Of a DNA stretch of 60,000 nucleotides, positions 43,036 to 55,004 are shown piece after piece. Location: positions 107,765,884 to 107,825,883 of the forward strand of contig CM043951.1 in assembly GCA_014529385.2 (NCBI GenBank). The letters are read 5' to 3'. A model generated the notes under the pieces. The model saw only the letters and a list, made by a program, of their open reading frames with translations. It was not told the DNA's origin and did not search any database. Within the stretch, counting starts at the first letter, position 1. Each line of letters starts with the position of its first letter. Both the position numbers and the translations under genes were made by a program. The DNA is from Adiantum capillus-veneris. Taxonomy: Eukaryota; Streptophyta; Polypodiopsida; Polypodiales; Pteridaceae.

Positions 43036-46000
43036 AGCAAGATGCTCTAATTCTCTCATTAGACAATGTGTCTAATTCCTGGATAGTAGATTACGGGGCT
43101 TCATTCCATGCGACACCACACAAGCAACATTTCCAAGACTACACCAAAGGTAATTTTGGGTATGTATACTTGGGAGATGATGAAGCTTGTGAGATTGTCG
43201 GCAAAGGTACAGTTTCTATCAAAACTGCTAACGAAAATGAATGGAAGCTTAAAGATGTTAGGCATGTTCCTTCTCTTCACAAAAATTTGATCTCTACAGG
43301 ACAATTGGACGATGAAGGTGACAACATTGCATTCGGAAACAAACGGTGGAAGATCTCAAAGGGATCTTTGGTGGTTGCCAAGGGTGAAAAAGTCAGTACA
43401 CTTTACTTGTGTACTGCTAGCACGCAACCTTCAGCTACAGAAGTTGACAATGCGGTGTGGCACTACCGACTTGGGCATATGAGTGCCAAAGGAATGCAAA
43501 TCCTTCAAACAAAGAAGCTTCTGCCAGGTTTGAAAGAAGTGGACTTAGAGTTCTGTGAAGATTGTGTTTATGGTAAACAAAAGAGGGTAAAATTTCAAAA
43601 ATCAGGAAATGAAAGAAAAAATAAAAAACTTGAGTTGGTTCATTCTGATGTTTGGGGTCCTGCAAGTACACCATCACTTGGTGGCTCATTGTACTATGTA
43701 ACATTCATAGACGATGCGACTAGAAAAACATGGGTTTATGTCATGAAGAATAAATCCGATGTATTTTCCATATTTCAAAGGTGGAAAGTCTTTGTGGAGA
43801 ATGAAACAGGTACCAAGGTTAAATGCCTCAGATCTGACAATGGAAGCGAATATTGCAGCCAAGCTTTTGAAAGCTTCTGTGCTAGCAATGGCATTCGGAG
43901 GCAAAGGACAACCCCAAGGACACCTCAACAAAATGGGATTTTGGAAAGGATGAACAGGACAATCATGGAACGAGCACGAAGCATGCGGCTACATGCAGGC
44001 CTACCGCTTGAGCTTTGGGCGGAAGCTGTAAGTACGTCTGTGTACTTAATCAATCGGTCACCCTCAACGGCATTGGATGGGGGAGTTCCAGAAGAGGCAT
44101 GGACAGGTAAACCGGTGAATTATGCATTTCTCAAAGTGTTTGGGTGTGAGGCTTTCATGCACATAGATAGAAGCCTAAGATCAAAGTTAGATGCAAAGTC
44201 CAAAAAGTGTTTCTTCATTGGCTATGGAGAAGGAGACTTTGGGTATCGCCTATGGAATCCTGAAGATGGTAAAAGCTTAAGGAGTAGGGATGTAATTTTT
44301 AACGAACAAAATATGTACAAAGATTACTTGAAAAGAAAACAAACAAAAGAAACAGGTGATGAGTACATGGAGCTTGAGGACGGTGAAGACTCAAGGACTG
44401 CAAACGGTGACAATGTGCAACAACGTCAACCAAATGAGGATCCTCAACCTATTCCCCAAAGATCTACAAGAGCAAGTAGACCTCCAGAAAGGTTTGTTCC
44501 TTCCTTCAACCATCTCTTGATCTCAGATTCTGGAGAGCCGGAATCATATGAAGAAGCTATGCAACATGAATCCAAAGAAGAATGGACGAAGAGCATGCAA
44601 GTGGAGATGGACTCACTACATCGCAACCAAACATGGGAGTTGGTTGAGTTGCCTAAAGGTAAGAGGGCACTTCAAAACAAATGGGTGTACAAGCTAAAGG
44701 AAGAAGAAGGTGGGAAGAAAAGGTACAAGTCTAGGCTTGTGGTAAAAGGTTTTTCTCAAAAGAAAGGTATTGACTTCAATGAAATATTTTCTCCTGTTGT
44801 AAAAATGAACTCAATTAGGCTTGTCTTAAGCCTTGTGGCTGCTCATGATCTAAATCTCGAGCAAATGGATGTAAATACGGCATTCCCTCATGGTGACTTA
44901 GAGGAGGAAATCTACATGCTTCAACCAAAGGGGTATGAAGTAAAAGGTAAGGAGAAAATGGTTTGCAGATTAAAGAAGAGCTTGTATGGTTTAAAGCAAG
45001 CATCAAGACAATGGTACTTGAAGTTTGATCGATGGATGTTGGATCATGGATTCACAAGATGCAACTCGGATCACTGCGTCTACACGAAGAATTTGGGAGA
45101 TGGGAAATTCATCATCCTAATGTTGTATGTTGATGACATGTTGATTGCAAGTGCTAACATGCAGGACATCAAAGACCTAAAAGAGGAGCTGTCCAAATCT
45201 TTTTCAATGAAAGATTTAGGTGCTGCAAAGAGGATACTTGGTATGAAAATATCAAGGGACAGGACGAAGAAGACATTAAAGCTATCTCAAGAAGATTACA
45301 TCAAGAAGGTACTAGAAAGGTTTGCAATGCAAAATGTAAAACCAGTTTCGACACCTTTGGCTGGTCATTTTAAACTAACGAAGGATATGTGTCCAAAGAC
45401 ACAAGAGGAGATAGCCTATATGTCTAAAGTTCCATATGCTGCAGCGGTAGGTTCTCTAATGTATGCTATGGTCTGGACAAGGCCAGACATTGCACATGCA
45501 GTGGGAGTTGTGAGTAGGTTCATGGACAACCCAGGTAAAGAGCATTGGCAAGCTGTGAAGTGGATACTTAGGTATCTAAAAGGGACAACAACAAATGCTT
45601 TGTATTTTGGAGGAACTGATATTTTTCTAGAAGGGTATGCTGATGCAGATATGGCAGGTGACAAAGATACTCGAAGGAGCACTACTGGCTATGTGTTCAC
45701 GGTTGGAGGCACAGCAGTAAGCTGGGCTTCAAAGCTGCAGAAAGTGGTTTCACTTTCTACCACGGAAGCAGAGTATGTAGCAATGACGGAGGCAAGCAAA
45801 GAAATTATGTGGCTTCACAGATTCTTAGAAGAGCTTGGATTCAAACAAGACAATTGTGTCTTGTACACTGATAGCCAAAGCGCTATCCATCTTGCGAAGA
45901 ACTTAGCCTTTCATTCAAGGACAAAGCACATTGAGGTGAGATATCACTTCATACGCACTCCTTTGGAAGAGGGACAGCTAAAGCTAGGAAAGGTGCATAC

Positions 46001-46088
46001 AAGTGAAAATCCTGCAGACATGTTTACAAAGGTGGTCAACAAGGAGAAGTTGAGCTTTTGCTCATCTTCAATCGGCATTCAAGGATAA
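43003..46088 (+). CDS. Element F pol: protease, integrase, RT, RNase H
   Basis: Frame open from 42909; homologous reading starts at about 43003. Protease: SWIVDYGASFHAT, where copia normally has D-S-G; here Ser is Tyr, probably inactivating. Integrase: WHYRLGHMSAKGM with CEDCVYGKQ, then the DDE core HSDVWGP, LRSDNGSEY, QQNGILERMNRT. RT: KNKWVYKLKEE-type lead, QMDVNTAFPHGDLEEEIYM, SLYGLKQASRQWY and active site LMLYVDDMLIA (about 45120-45150). RNase H: GYADADMAGDKDTRRSTTGY, SLSTTEAEYVAM, LYTDSQSAI. Integrase before RT defines Ty1/copia. Uninterrupted for 1,020 codons. With gag out of frame and the protease change it is probably not autonomous. Confidence 0.95.
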
Positions 46089-46137
46089 GAAGCCAGAATA
46101 GAAAGCAGTCACAGGTTTGGTTTGGAGATCAGTCTCC

Positions 46138-46148
46138 AAGTGGGAGAT
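46138..46148 (+). other. Polypurine tract of element F
   Basis: AAGTGGGAGAT immediately before the 3' LTR. Confidence 0.75.
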
Positions 46149-46905
46149 TGTTAAGTATGGAGCTTGATTTACCCTTGTAATTTTATGTGGTAAAAGCGCA
46201 CATTTATAAGGCCCCCATTATGAGGACAAGCCATCGTGCGTGAAGGAAAATCACTCACCGGAAACCAAAATTTTCACGGACAAGAATCAGGGGCAACTTT
46301 AAAGGCCTCGGGGACGGAGACCCCCGAGACTTTTTTTTTTCCGGAATATTCTTTTTTGTCGGAATATTATGGCCGGACGGCGGTCGAAAAGTGGTCGGAA
46401 AACAACCGGTCGGTTGGCCGGTGGCCGGTGGTCGGAAGTCAATGGCCGGTGGCTGGTGGCCGAATTCAAAAGCGGACTTGTCTTCTCAAGGGCGGCCACA
46501 CATGGGCGGATTGGAGGGTCCGATTTGGACTTATTCGCACAAGGGCGGCTACACATGGCTGTCTCTCATAAGAGAGGGCAGCCCTTTTGGCCTATAAAAG
46601 GAGGCCATTTTTACACACATTTCATAGTGTGAAGTTGATGCAACAAGGTGAGTGTGAGGTGGTGAGAGTGAAGCAAGGCGGGAGCTCCATTAAGGGTATA
46701 ATCCCTTTGTAAACTACTTCTTGTTTTGAAGTACTAAAGCCATTGAGTGGCTGCTTTTCCGTGGACGTAGCCCACATTGGGTGAACCACGTATATCGTGT
46801 GTACTCTCTCTCTCTCCACTCTATAATCTCGTGTATATAAATCTGTCTCTCTCCATTAAGTAATCTACTCAATTATCTATTTAGCTACGTCTTATTTTCT
46901 TAACA
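46149..46905 (+). repeat. Element F 3' LTR (757 bp)
   Basis: TGTTAAGTATGG ... TTCTTAACA, followed by TGCCC. Confidence 0.96.
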
Positions 46906-46910
46906 TGCCC

Positions 46911-47510
46911 AACTAATAAAGCTAATTGTGGGAACTGAAAAAACTGAGAGAAGACCAGAAAAAATGTGGAGAAGAGAGGAGGAACAGCCGCAAGTGTTTT
47001 TTTGCTGTTTTTGGAGCATTTTTTGGCCCTAAACTGCTCATTTGAGGTCGGATTTGAGCACTGTGACATTGTAAGGTGGGGTTTTTGGGCGTTCCAGACG
47101 CAATGGAGCTTTCCATTTTGCCAAATTCCTCACAGATTTTCTGTTGTTTTTCTGTGTAATCTTCTCCGGTGAGTGAAGCCTCTGCTTAACTTTGTGGTTG
47201 TATCTGGTGTATTTCCTCAATATTGTGTAAACTATTTGTCCCATTGGTGTTGGGTTGATCTTCATTGAGTCTAAACAACGGCAATTTGCCTCCTTTGAGC
47301 TGAATTGAGAGTGTGTGTGTGAGTGTGTATGTGTGAGTGTTGAGTGGGCAAGTGGGAAATCTCTCTCTTCTCACTCCGTCTGTGTGTTTCCTGTCTCGGC
47401 CAGGCTGGTTGTGTAAGCCGAGTGGTGCCCCATAATGTGTGTGTGTATCATCCCAAGAGTGTGTGTCGGGTCGTTATAGAGGCGTTCTGTGTGTTTCCAT
47501 CCCACTCACA
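46911..47510 (+). repeat. Element E 5' LTR, second part
   Basis: Continues the E LTR after the copia insertion and matches 54411-54999. It ends ACTCACA before the primer site. A GT/TG-rich stretch is at 47312-47342. Confidence 0.9.
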
Positions 47511-48560
47511 TTCTTTTGGCGTCCCCACGGAGGATCTTCTTCGAGTTACTTCTGCTTCGAGCTTCAAGCTTCGAGATTCGGGGCTACAGGTTACAGGTTA
47601 CAGGTTACAGGGACAGGTACTGGTACAGGTGATTCACACAGGTACAGGTAGCTAGAGTACAGTGATATACTAGTAGTGATGTCACTTGCAGTTGTTGTGG
47701 GTATGCATCACTTGGCGCCTATTTGAGCGCATTGTCTACTGGATTGTATGTTACTTGTGGAAACTACCATTACACATTTGTGGAGCCATACATGGTTGTA
47801 TTTGGCAGTCCCAACCATTTCTGAGACTTGGTCTGGAAGATAGTCATTTCTGAGACTTGACTATACGCAATTTGCATTAGCCTTCGTGTGAGGGTCAATA
47901 GCGTGAGGTTTTATTGAGCTGGGGGATTCTCAAATGTGGAGATCCTTTGGGTGATATAGGTAGCAGGAGCACCCTTTTTGTGACCTCGCCATAGGCTATG
48001 TATTAGTGATTCCTATTTGATGCTCGGGTTCTATTTGTGGCAGTTTATGCATACATATACAGTCTATATTTTGGGTTCCTACTGCTCTACTTCTGGGGAA
48101 ACTCTGCCAAAATTTTTCCAAGATATGATGGATGGTTTTTTGGTCTTTTGAGCCATTTATGTTGTTATGATGATGAAGTTTTGGCAAAATCAGAGGATAA
48201 GACAGGTGTGCTTTCTTGGGAGCTGCATGGTTGACTTTAATGGATGATCAAAATGGACCTCAGTTCACTCCTTTTCATTTAACTCAAAGAATCCAGATAA
48301 ATTTTCATGTGTCCAGGAAGATTTTTTTCCAGCAGCGCATAGTCTTTATGTTCGGGCCAAGAAGATTAAGAGAGATCCTGGAATGTCCTTTGCCTGTTGT
48401 AATTCCAATGATTAACTACGAAAACTCATTTGATGTGCATGTGTTTGTCCTTATTTAAAGTTGAGCTCCATTGAAGTTTCTGGGGATTTGGTAGTGAAAA
48501 ATTTTGGGTTCTTGCACGTGTGTTTGAAAGGATTCTCAAAGCATAGTAGCTTGGGTAGCC
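47511..48560 (+). other. Element E leader with primer site
   Basis: TTGGCGTCCCCACGG at 47516-47530 is the likely primer site; I cannot assign the tRNA. A short tandem array of GTTACAG / GGTACAG units is at 47585-47648. The rest is non-coding, with no palindrome array of the A/B/C kind. Confidence 0.65.
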
Positions 48561-49576
48561 ATGGCTTTCTCTTATCCGGAGTTTCATGGAAGAAGTGATG
48601 AAGATGTGGAAGACTTTTTGGAAAAGATGGAGGTTGCCTGCATTAGCAACCAGATTCATGACCCTGCGCAAATGTTACGTCTTCTCCAAATTTGTTTGAA
48701 GAGTGATGCACGAGTTTGGTCTAAAGCATTTGGAGAGGAGTTGTGTGTGGTTGATCCACCTGTAAGGTTGAGTTGGGAAAATCTACGACATGGGTTGGAA
48801 GTGGAGTTTGTGAAGATAGAAGATCCTGACAAAGTGTGGCAAGAAGTACAGGGTTTAGTACAAAAGTAAGGTGAGCCAGTAGATGCGTACATACGTAAGT
48901 TCTCATTGGCATAGGAGAGGATGTGCAAGACCTTAGCACCACAGGTACCCCGCCTGACATGATGAAGAAGGACAGGTTCTTGGCTGGTCTTTGGGAGAAT
49001 ATACGTTGGAGAGTGGAGCTAAAGAAGCCTAGGACATATGAACATGCACTAGAGGTAGCAAGGAACAAAGAGTGGAAGCTAAGGAAAATGAGCCAGTTAG
49101 GGGTGGAGTCTTTGCCCATGAGGTCTGAATTTCAGCCTATGGATTCTTTGCAAGGTCGCATGCCAGGGGTTCATCATGAACCATTGGTTTCTGTTACTCC
49201 TCAAGTTATGTCAGAAGTGGTTACTACAGCATTGCAAGATGATGGGCTAAGGCAAGACATGAGGCAAGTGGTAGATTTAATGAAGAATCTCAGCCTAAAC
49301 ATGCTAGGTCAAGTGGGAAATAATCGAGGTCGAGGGAGGTATGCAAATCAGCCAGGAGGTGAAGAAAGACCTAGGAATGGTGTTGGACAAAGCAATGGTA
49401 GGTTTTGGAGGCAGACACCCACATGTTACAATTGTGGAGAGTTGGGTCACATCAGCCCGCAATGTGATAAGCCACCAAGGATGGGGGGAGACATGTATCC
49501 ATTGCCAAGACAGGTGTTAACTAGGTCAAATGATTATGGCATCGAAATAAGGGAGATGAAGGAACCAGTGGATTAA
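48561..49576 (+). pseudogene. Element E gag
   Basis: ATG 48561 (MAFSYPEFHGRSDEDVEDFL) starts a gypsy Gag: LRLLQICLKSDARVWSKAFG capsid block, then WENLRHGLEVEFV. Stops at 48867 and about 48912 and a frameshift near 48945 break it. It resumes with PPDMMKKDRFLAGLWENIRW. Then comes one canonical zinc knuckle, CYNCGELGHISPQC (about 49429-49470). It ends at TAA 49574, with the protease in another frame. Confidence 0.85.
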
Positions 49577-50631
49577 CCAAAGAGGAAAAGGGAAAGACAA
49601 AAGTGCTAAGTGTAGTCAGCTTGGAGAAGGCATCAAAGCTAGAGGATACATTAGTGATGCCTATTGGGAAGAGCACCACAGAGGATAAGGAAGGAAGAAG
49701 TGCCCCAGGTCCTAGTAAGAAGAAAGGAAAGAGCCATGAAGGCGAGGATGTCAAGGCCAAGAGGAAAAGGAGAGCTCGTCGAAAGTTTCATGTTTCAGAT
49801 TTTCCACTAGGGGATGGGCAATTAAGCTATGACTTGAAGGAGGATCTGATGAGTAGGAAGGCAGATGTTACTTTTGGGCAGCTTTTAGAGATGGTGCCTA
49901 AGCTAAAGCGACAGTGGAAGAGGATGGTTAACCCAATGGAGAAAGAGCCAGAGAGAGGTTCAGTAAAGGTGTTGGCAATGGATGAGCTACCAGACATTTG
50001 TCCAATACTAGATGTGTGGCATAAAAGGGAAAATTTGGGACAAGGTTATGTGGATGGCGGAGCCCAAATATGCGTCATAACACACTCATGCGTTGAGAAG
50101 ATGGGTCTCACAGTGGCTGGGGTGTCAGGTTTTCGGATCAGATTGGCAAACCATCAAAAAGTAAAATGCTTGGGTGTTGTAAAGAGCTTAGAAGTGGAGG
50201 CATATGATGCAAAGGTAGTGGTTGATTTTCATGTGATGCTAGCAGGGTTGGGAGCATATCCTATTATACTGGGCAGACCATCGTTACGTGCAGTGGGAGC
50301 TGTTCAAGATTGGCGACATGGTACGATTAGCCTCTATAGAAAGACAGGTACCAAGAAGCTTTATAATATGGACACAAGGAAACGATTAGAGGAGCTTTAT
50401 GAAGATGAGGATGAGTCTAGTGATGAAGACTCTTCCACGGTGACAGATGAGGACAGTGATAGCACTACCAGCAGTGATGAGGATGCTGATGTTGCATTTC
50501 TTTTGATGGACAAAGAAATCCAGGAGTTTGGTTTAGTTGCATTTGCGAATGAGGTTGAAGATGAAAGTGAAGGGCCTTATGAAGTGATTGAAGGGCTGAT
50601 GCAAACCAAGGTTGAGTTGTCAAAGAAGTAG
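49577..50631 (+). pseudogene. Element E protease region
   Basis: Basic lead-in (EDVKAKRKRRARRKFHVSDF), then a retropepsin: GQGYVDGGAQICVITHSC with D-G-G at the catalytic loop (about 50053-50061), RIRLANHQKVKCLGVVKSLE, and AYPIILGRPSLRAVGAVQDW (about 50260). A very acidic tail (DEDESSDEDSSTVTDEDSDS) follows to 50631. D-G-G also occurs in D here and in Tat-type proteases, so it is read as lineage-typical. The frame joins RT after TAG 50629. Confidence 0.82.
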
Positions 50632-51700
50632 GAATTGATGACACAAATGATCAGTGGAGACCTCTCAGCTATGGAGAAGGATATATATTTGCACATGCTG
50701 GCTAGTTTTCCTGATTTGTTCATTACTTCATATGAAGAGATCAGAGGATTCAAAGGAGAAGATATGCATATAGAGCTGAAAGAAGGTGCTAAGCCAGTGC
50801 GGCAAAGGCTAAGAAGGATGGGCCAAGAGCAGATGGAAGCCTTGCGGGAAGAGGTGGACAAGCTATTGAAGGCAGGGTTCATAGTCCCTGTGGAGACCAC
50901 AGAATGGGTGAGTCCAGTAGTAGTCAGCCCAAAGAAGGATGGGAAGTGGAGGATTTGTGTAGATTTTAAACCCTTAAATGCAGCCACTAAGAAGAACCCA
51001 TATCCTCTTCCATTCATCGATCAGATCTTGGATTCAGTGGCGGTTATGAGAGGTACAGTGTGTGTGATGGTTTTTCAGGCTATTTTCAATTGAAGATTGC
51101 TCTTAAAGACCGCACAAAGACCACTTTTATTACGCCATGGGGCTGCTATTGCTACACAGTATTGCCATTTGGGTTGTCAAATGGACCTTCCTTCTATCAA
51201 GAGAGAGCAAATTGGGTGTTGGAACCATTCATTGGTAGTTGTGTTAAAGCTTTTATGGATGACTTCTGTGTTTATAGCAGTAGGGCTGAACACCATGAGA
51301 AGTTGCAGATGGTATTGGCTCGATATGATGAATGTGGGGACAACTAAATCCAAAGAAATGTCATCTAGCACAGCCAAGGGTGAAGTTATTGGGCCACATG
51401 GTGTCAGAAAATGGCATTGAGGCTGATCCAGACAAGGTTAAGTCTATTATTCTTCTTCCATCACCTACGAGTACAAAGCAATTGGCAACCTTTATACACA
51501 AAGTGAAGTACATGGCAAGGTTTATTCCATTGTCTTCTCAGATTCTTTATCCATTACAACAAGTGGCAAAGCATGATCCATTGCAATGGGATGACAAGTG
51601 TGAAGAAGTGTTTCAAGAGGTGAAAGAGGTGCTAGGGGGGTTGTCAGCCATGCAGGCTCCTGATTGGGAGAAAGTTTTTTATGTAAATCCCTCAGTGGGG
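50632..51700 (+). pseudogene. Element E reverse transcriptase
   Basis: RT blocks: RRMGQEQMEALREEVDKLLK, WVSPVVVSPKKDGKWRICVD, NAATKKNPYPLPFIDQILDS, then after a frameshift near 51060 DGFSGYFQLKIALKDRTKTT, CYCYTVLPFGLSNGPSFYQE, active site KAFMDDFCVYS (about 51250-51280). After another shift near 51340 come NPKKCHLAQPRVKLLGHMVS and the connection domain. Catalytic residues are intact. Two frameshifts and TAG 50629 inactivate it. Confidence 0.9.
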
Positions 51701-52420
51701 GATGATGCCATTGGAGCCATGCTATTGCAAAAGGGGAAGGGCAGCCATTATATGAGGCCAGTGTATTGTGCAAGCCGAGTGAAGTTGGTAGCGGAGAGAA
51801 AATTCTCGGAAGTAGAACTAGTGATGGCTAGTGTAATATTTGCTTGTCGACGATTTCGTCATTACTTGCTACCACGACCTTTTGTTTTCTTGACGAGTTA
51901 TTCCTTTTTGCCACAGTTAATTAATGGCACTAACATGTCAAATGTGGTGAAGAAATGGGTAATTGAGCTGCAAGAGTTTGAGTTCTCTTTTCTAGTGGAA
52001 GATAGTACAAGAGCTACCCTAGCTGATTTGTTGACCTACAAGGAGAATCCCCTTATTGTTAAGGAAGAGGTGGTGAGAAAGGTAGTTGAAGAAGTGCCAC
52101 AGATCAGCAATGCACATGTGTTGTTCTTTGATGGCTCATACAGAAAGAGCCATGATGCAGCTTCAGGGGGTATAGCACTCTATGATCCAGAGGGGAAGCT
52201 AGTATGCAAGAGAGGGTTCAAGTTGGATGCGCATAGTAACAATGAGGCTGAATATACTACGTTGGAAGCTGGATTACACATTTGTTTGAAGCATGGGGTT
52301 AGAAGGCTCAGCATAAAATGTGATGCCTTGTTATGTGAAGCGGGTGCTGGGTGTGTGGAAGAGCAAGAACAGCTCATTGAAGGAAATGTGTTTCAGAATT
52401 AAAGGCCTGTTAAAAAATTT
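51701..52420 (+). pseudogene. Element E RNase H and archaeal-type second RNase H
   Basis: The first RNase H is degenerate: VFYVNPSVGDDAIGAMLLQK, ASRVKLVAERKFSEVELVMA, CRRFRHYLLPRPFVFLTSYS. From about 52110 a second RNase H of archaeal type follows: HVLFFDGSYRKSHDAASGGI (catalytic Asp), GFKLDAHSNNEAEYTTLEAG (catalytic Glu), IKCDALL (Asp). This dual arrangement is the mark of plant Tat-clade elements. The first domain has lost the usual HxDAS start, consistent with the idea that the second took over. A frameshift lies near 52340. Confidence 0.85.
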
Positions 52421-53907
52421 TGAAGCATGGAGCATCAGACACATTGAACGTGCTCTAAATGGAGAGGCACATGAAGCGACTCAAGACATGATTGGGGAGC
52501 TATTTGTGTTGAGGACCAACTTACTTCTTTACCATGGTCGGGAAAGTTTGGCTCAAGAAGAAGAGTTTTTGCTAACAAGAATCATTCCAGAAGACATTGA
52601 GAAGTCTAAGAAGTATGGTTTTGTGCGTAGAGCATACAGGTACAAATTGATTGGTGATGTCTTGTACATGAAAGGGGCTGATCTCGTGTTGAGACGTGTA
52701 CCTTGGAGGGAGGAGCTTTACAGAGTGTTAGAAGAGAATCATGAAGGCGCATGTGGTGGACATTTTGCTCTAAAGATCACCTTGCATAAGATCTTGCAAG
52801 AGGGGTATGTCTGGCCTAGTTTGCACAAGGATGTTCACCATTGGTGTAGGTCTTGCAATAGGTGTCAAGCATTTGGGAAGAGAGTGTTTAAGCCAGAGCT
52901 ACGAAAAACCATTATGGCTTTTGATGTGTTTGAAAAGTGGGGGATTGATGCAATAGGCCCGTTATTTATTTACAAGCAGGGGCAAAAGCTATATTTTGAC
53001 TGCAGTGGACTATCTCTCTAGATGGGCAGAGGCTATAGCAGTAAAACATATCACTGCAAAGGATGTGGCAAAATTTGTGTATGATGAAATATGTTGCAAG
53101 TTTGGGGTGCCATTGGAGCTACATTTAGATAAGGGGCCTAGCTTTAGAGCTAGACTGCTAGATTTTTTATGTGCAAAGATGAAGATTAGGCACCAGCATA
53201 CCACTCCTTATTACCCACAGTGTAATGGCTTAAATGAAAGATTCAATGGTGAGTTGGTACAGATTCTTTCGAAAGTGACAGAGCACCAAGGAAAGAATTG
53301 GGATTTGGAATTGCCTAGTGCATTATGGGCTTACCGTACTTCGGTGAAGACAGGTACAGGGTTTACTCCATTTCATTTGGTGTATGGAAAGGAAGCACTA
53401 TTGCCTGTGGAAGTAGAGTTGCCTGCAGTCAAGATGCTAGAGAAGTTTCTTAGGCCGCCTAGTGATGCATTCAAAGAGAGGCTCTTGCAGTTACAAGAGG
53501 TTCAGTTGGATAGGATGAGCACATTGGAGCATTATGGGCAGATGCAGGATAAGGCTTTAGCAAAAATAAATGAAAAAGTCAAAAGTAAGGGTATCAAGAA
53601 GCATGACTTGGTTTTGCGCTACAACGGTAAGCTGGACAACACCTTCCAAAAGAAGTTTCAGATTAAGTGGGAAGGCCCTTTCAAGGTAGTGGAGTGTTTC
53701 CCGAATGGTACATATCAGCTGGCTAACCTGGATTGTGTTCTACATAAGTCAAGGGTAAATGGATTGCGTCTTAAATTATATCATGCCAGGTTAATGATGG
53801 TGGAGCAAGATGAGCTGTCTGTGGATCAAGCAGTGTTGGTGAAGGATGAGGAGACTTGTGACGCTGCGAGTCTCATATCGCTTTTTGTTGCTGCTGATCA
53901 TGAATGA
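52421..53907 (+). pseudogene. Element E integrase
   Basis: HHCC module: ENHEGACGGHFALKITLHKI, then VWPSLHKDVHHWCRSCNRCQ. The core follows: KWGIDAIGP, a frameshift near 53000, TAVDYLSRWAEAI (first Asp), HLDKGPSFRARLLDF (second Asp), CNGLNERFNGELV (catalytic Glu, about 53235). The C-terminal domain includes KKHDLVLRYNGKLDNTFQKK and WEGPFKVVECFPNGTYQL, then an extension to 53907. The catalytic triad is complete, unlike in B. There is one zinc module, unlike the two in B and C. Confidence 0.88.
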
Positions 53908-54257
53908 TCTAGCAGGCTAGGGGATGGGCAAATTATGTCAGGAGTTTTTTGGAGCAAGGGATTGCGCATATGTACATACACATGCATGGTGCATCGAATA
54001 AAGGATTGCCCAATTTCCATAGCCAAGTGGTTACATGGGGCCCATGTGTGTACAAGTAGGACAGGGTGTACATAGTGCAGCGATTTTCACTATTATCAGT
54101 ACCAGTCTGTTTTTTCTACAATAAGGAGGAGTTGGTAGTGCGTAAAACTTCTCGAGGAAGCTATCCGCGGGCTGACGACATGAGGTAAGCAGGTGCGTCA
54201 GATGGCATCGAGTGGCGTCAGGAGGTCGAACGGGGTCAATACTTGCACGCGGAGAAG
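53908..54257 (+). other. Element E 3' untranslated region
   Basis: Non-coding. It ends GCGGAGAAG just before TACGGACACG, a short purine run that could be the polypurine tract if the LTR begins at 54258-54259. Confidence 0.55.
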
Positions 54258-54999
54258 TACGGACACGACGTGGGTGTTTTCTTGTGATACTTATGCAGAA
54301 AGGTCATCATGAGGACCACTTTTTGGGGCCACTTCACGTGGTTGCGCGATGCATTATTGGGAAAAACTGAGTGCCATCTAAAAGTCCAAGGGTGCCCAAC
54401 TAATAAAGCTAATTGTGGGAACTGAAAAAAACTGAGAGAAGACCAGAAAAAACGTGGAGAAGAGAGGAGGAACATCCGCAAGTGTTTTTTTGCTGTTTTT
54501 GGAGCATTTTTGGCCCTAAACTGCTCATCTGAGGTCGGATTTGAGCACTGTGACATTGTAGGGTGGGGTTTTTGGGCATTCCGGACGCAATGGCGCTATC
54601 CATTTTGCCAAATTTGTCACAAATTTTTTGTTGTTTTTCTGTGTAATCTTCTCCGGTGAGTGAAGCCTCTGCTTAACTTTGTGGTTGTATATGGTGTATT
54701 TCCTCAATACTGTGTAAACTATTTGTCCCATTGGTGTTGGGTTGATCTTCATTGAGTCTAAACAACATAAAATTGCCTCCTTTGAGCTGAATTGAGAGTG
54801 TGTGTATGTGAGTGTGTATGTGTGAGTGTTGAGTGAGCAAGTGGGAAATCTCTCTCTTCTCACTCCGTCTATGTGTTTCCTGTCTCGGCCAGGCTGGTTG
54901 TGTAAGCCGAGTGGTGCCCCATAATGTGTGTGTGTATCATCCCAAGAGTGTGTGTCGGGTCGTTATAGAGGCGTTCTGTGTGTTTCCATCCCGCTCACA
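54258..54999 (+). repeat. Element E 3' LTR
   Basis: Carries the uninterrupted site GGGTGCCCAACTAATAAAGC (about 54391) that copia split in the other LTR. It lacks 78 bp found at 41278-41355. Ends GCTCACA, then ACGTG (55000-55004). Confidence 0.88.
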
Positions 55000-55004
55000 A
55001 CGTG

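Larger units (their letters stand above)
41379..46905 (+). mobile_element. Element F: near-complete Ty1/copia retrotransposon (5.5 kb)
   Basis: LTRs 41379-42137 and 46149-46905, primer site, gag, pol, polypurine tract, and TGCCC on both sides (41374-41378 and 46906-46910). The pre-insertion sequence survives intact in the other LTR of E at about 54390-54430. The LTRs differ at roughly 20 of 757 positions by eye. Tork/Tnt1-like by its protein order and motifs. It is the youngest or near-youngest insertion in the window. Confidence 0.96.
41159..54999 (+). mobile_element. Element E: Ty3/gypsy with dual RNase H (Tat-like), interrupted by copia element F
   Basis: 5' LTR in two parts (41159-41378 and 46911-47510), primer site, leader, gag, protease, RT, RNase H, archaeal-type RNase H, integrase, 3' LTR (54258-54999). 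The 3' LTR shows the uninterrupted sequence across the copia insertion point. Inserted in the leader ORF/gag of D. ACGTG follows the 3' LTR and occurs at 41169-41173 on the left, but sequence shared by both LTR fronts extends left of it, so the exact left end is open (see findings). Confidence 0.88.

Noticed and set aside
47312-47342. GT-rich stretch of the E LTR as a regulatory microsatellite
   Set aside because: Only a short impure (GT)n run. Nothing beyond composition supports a function.
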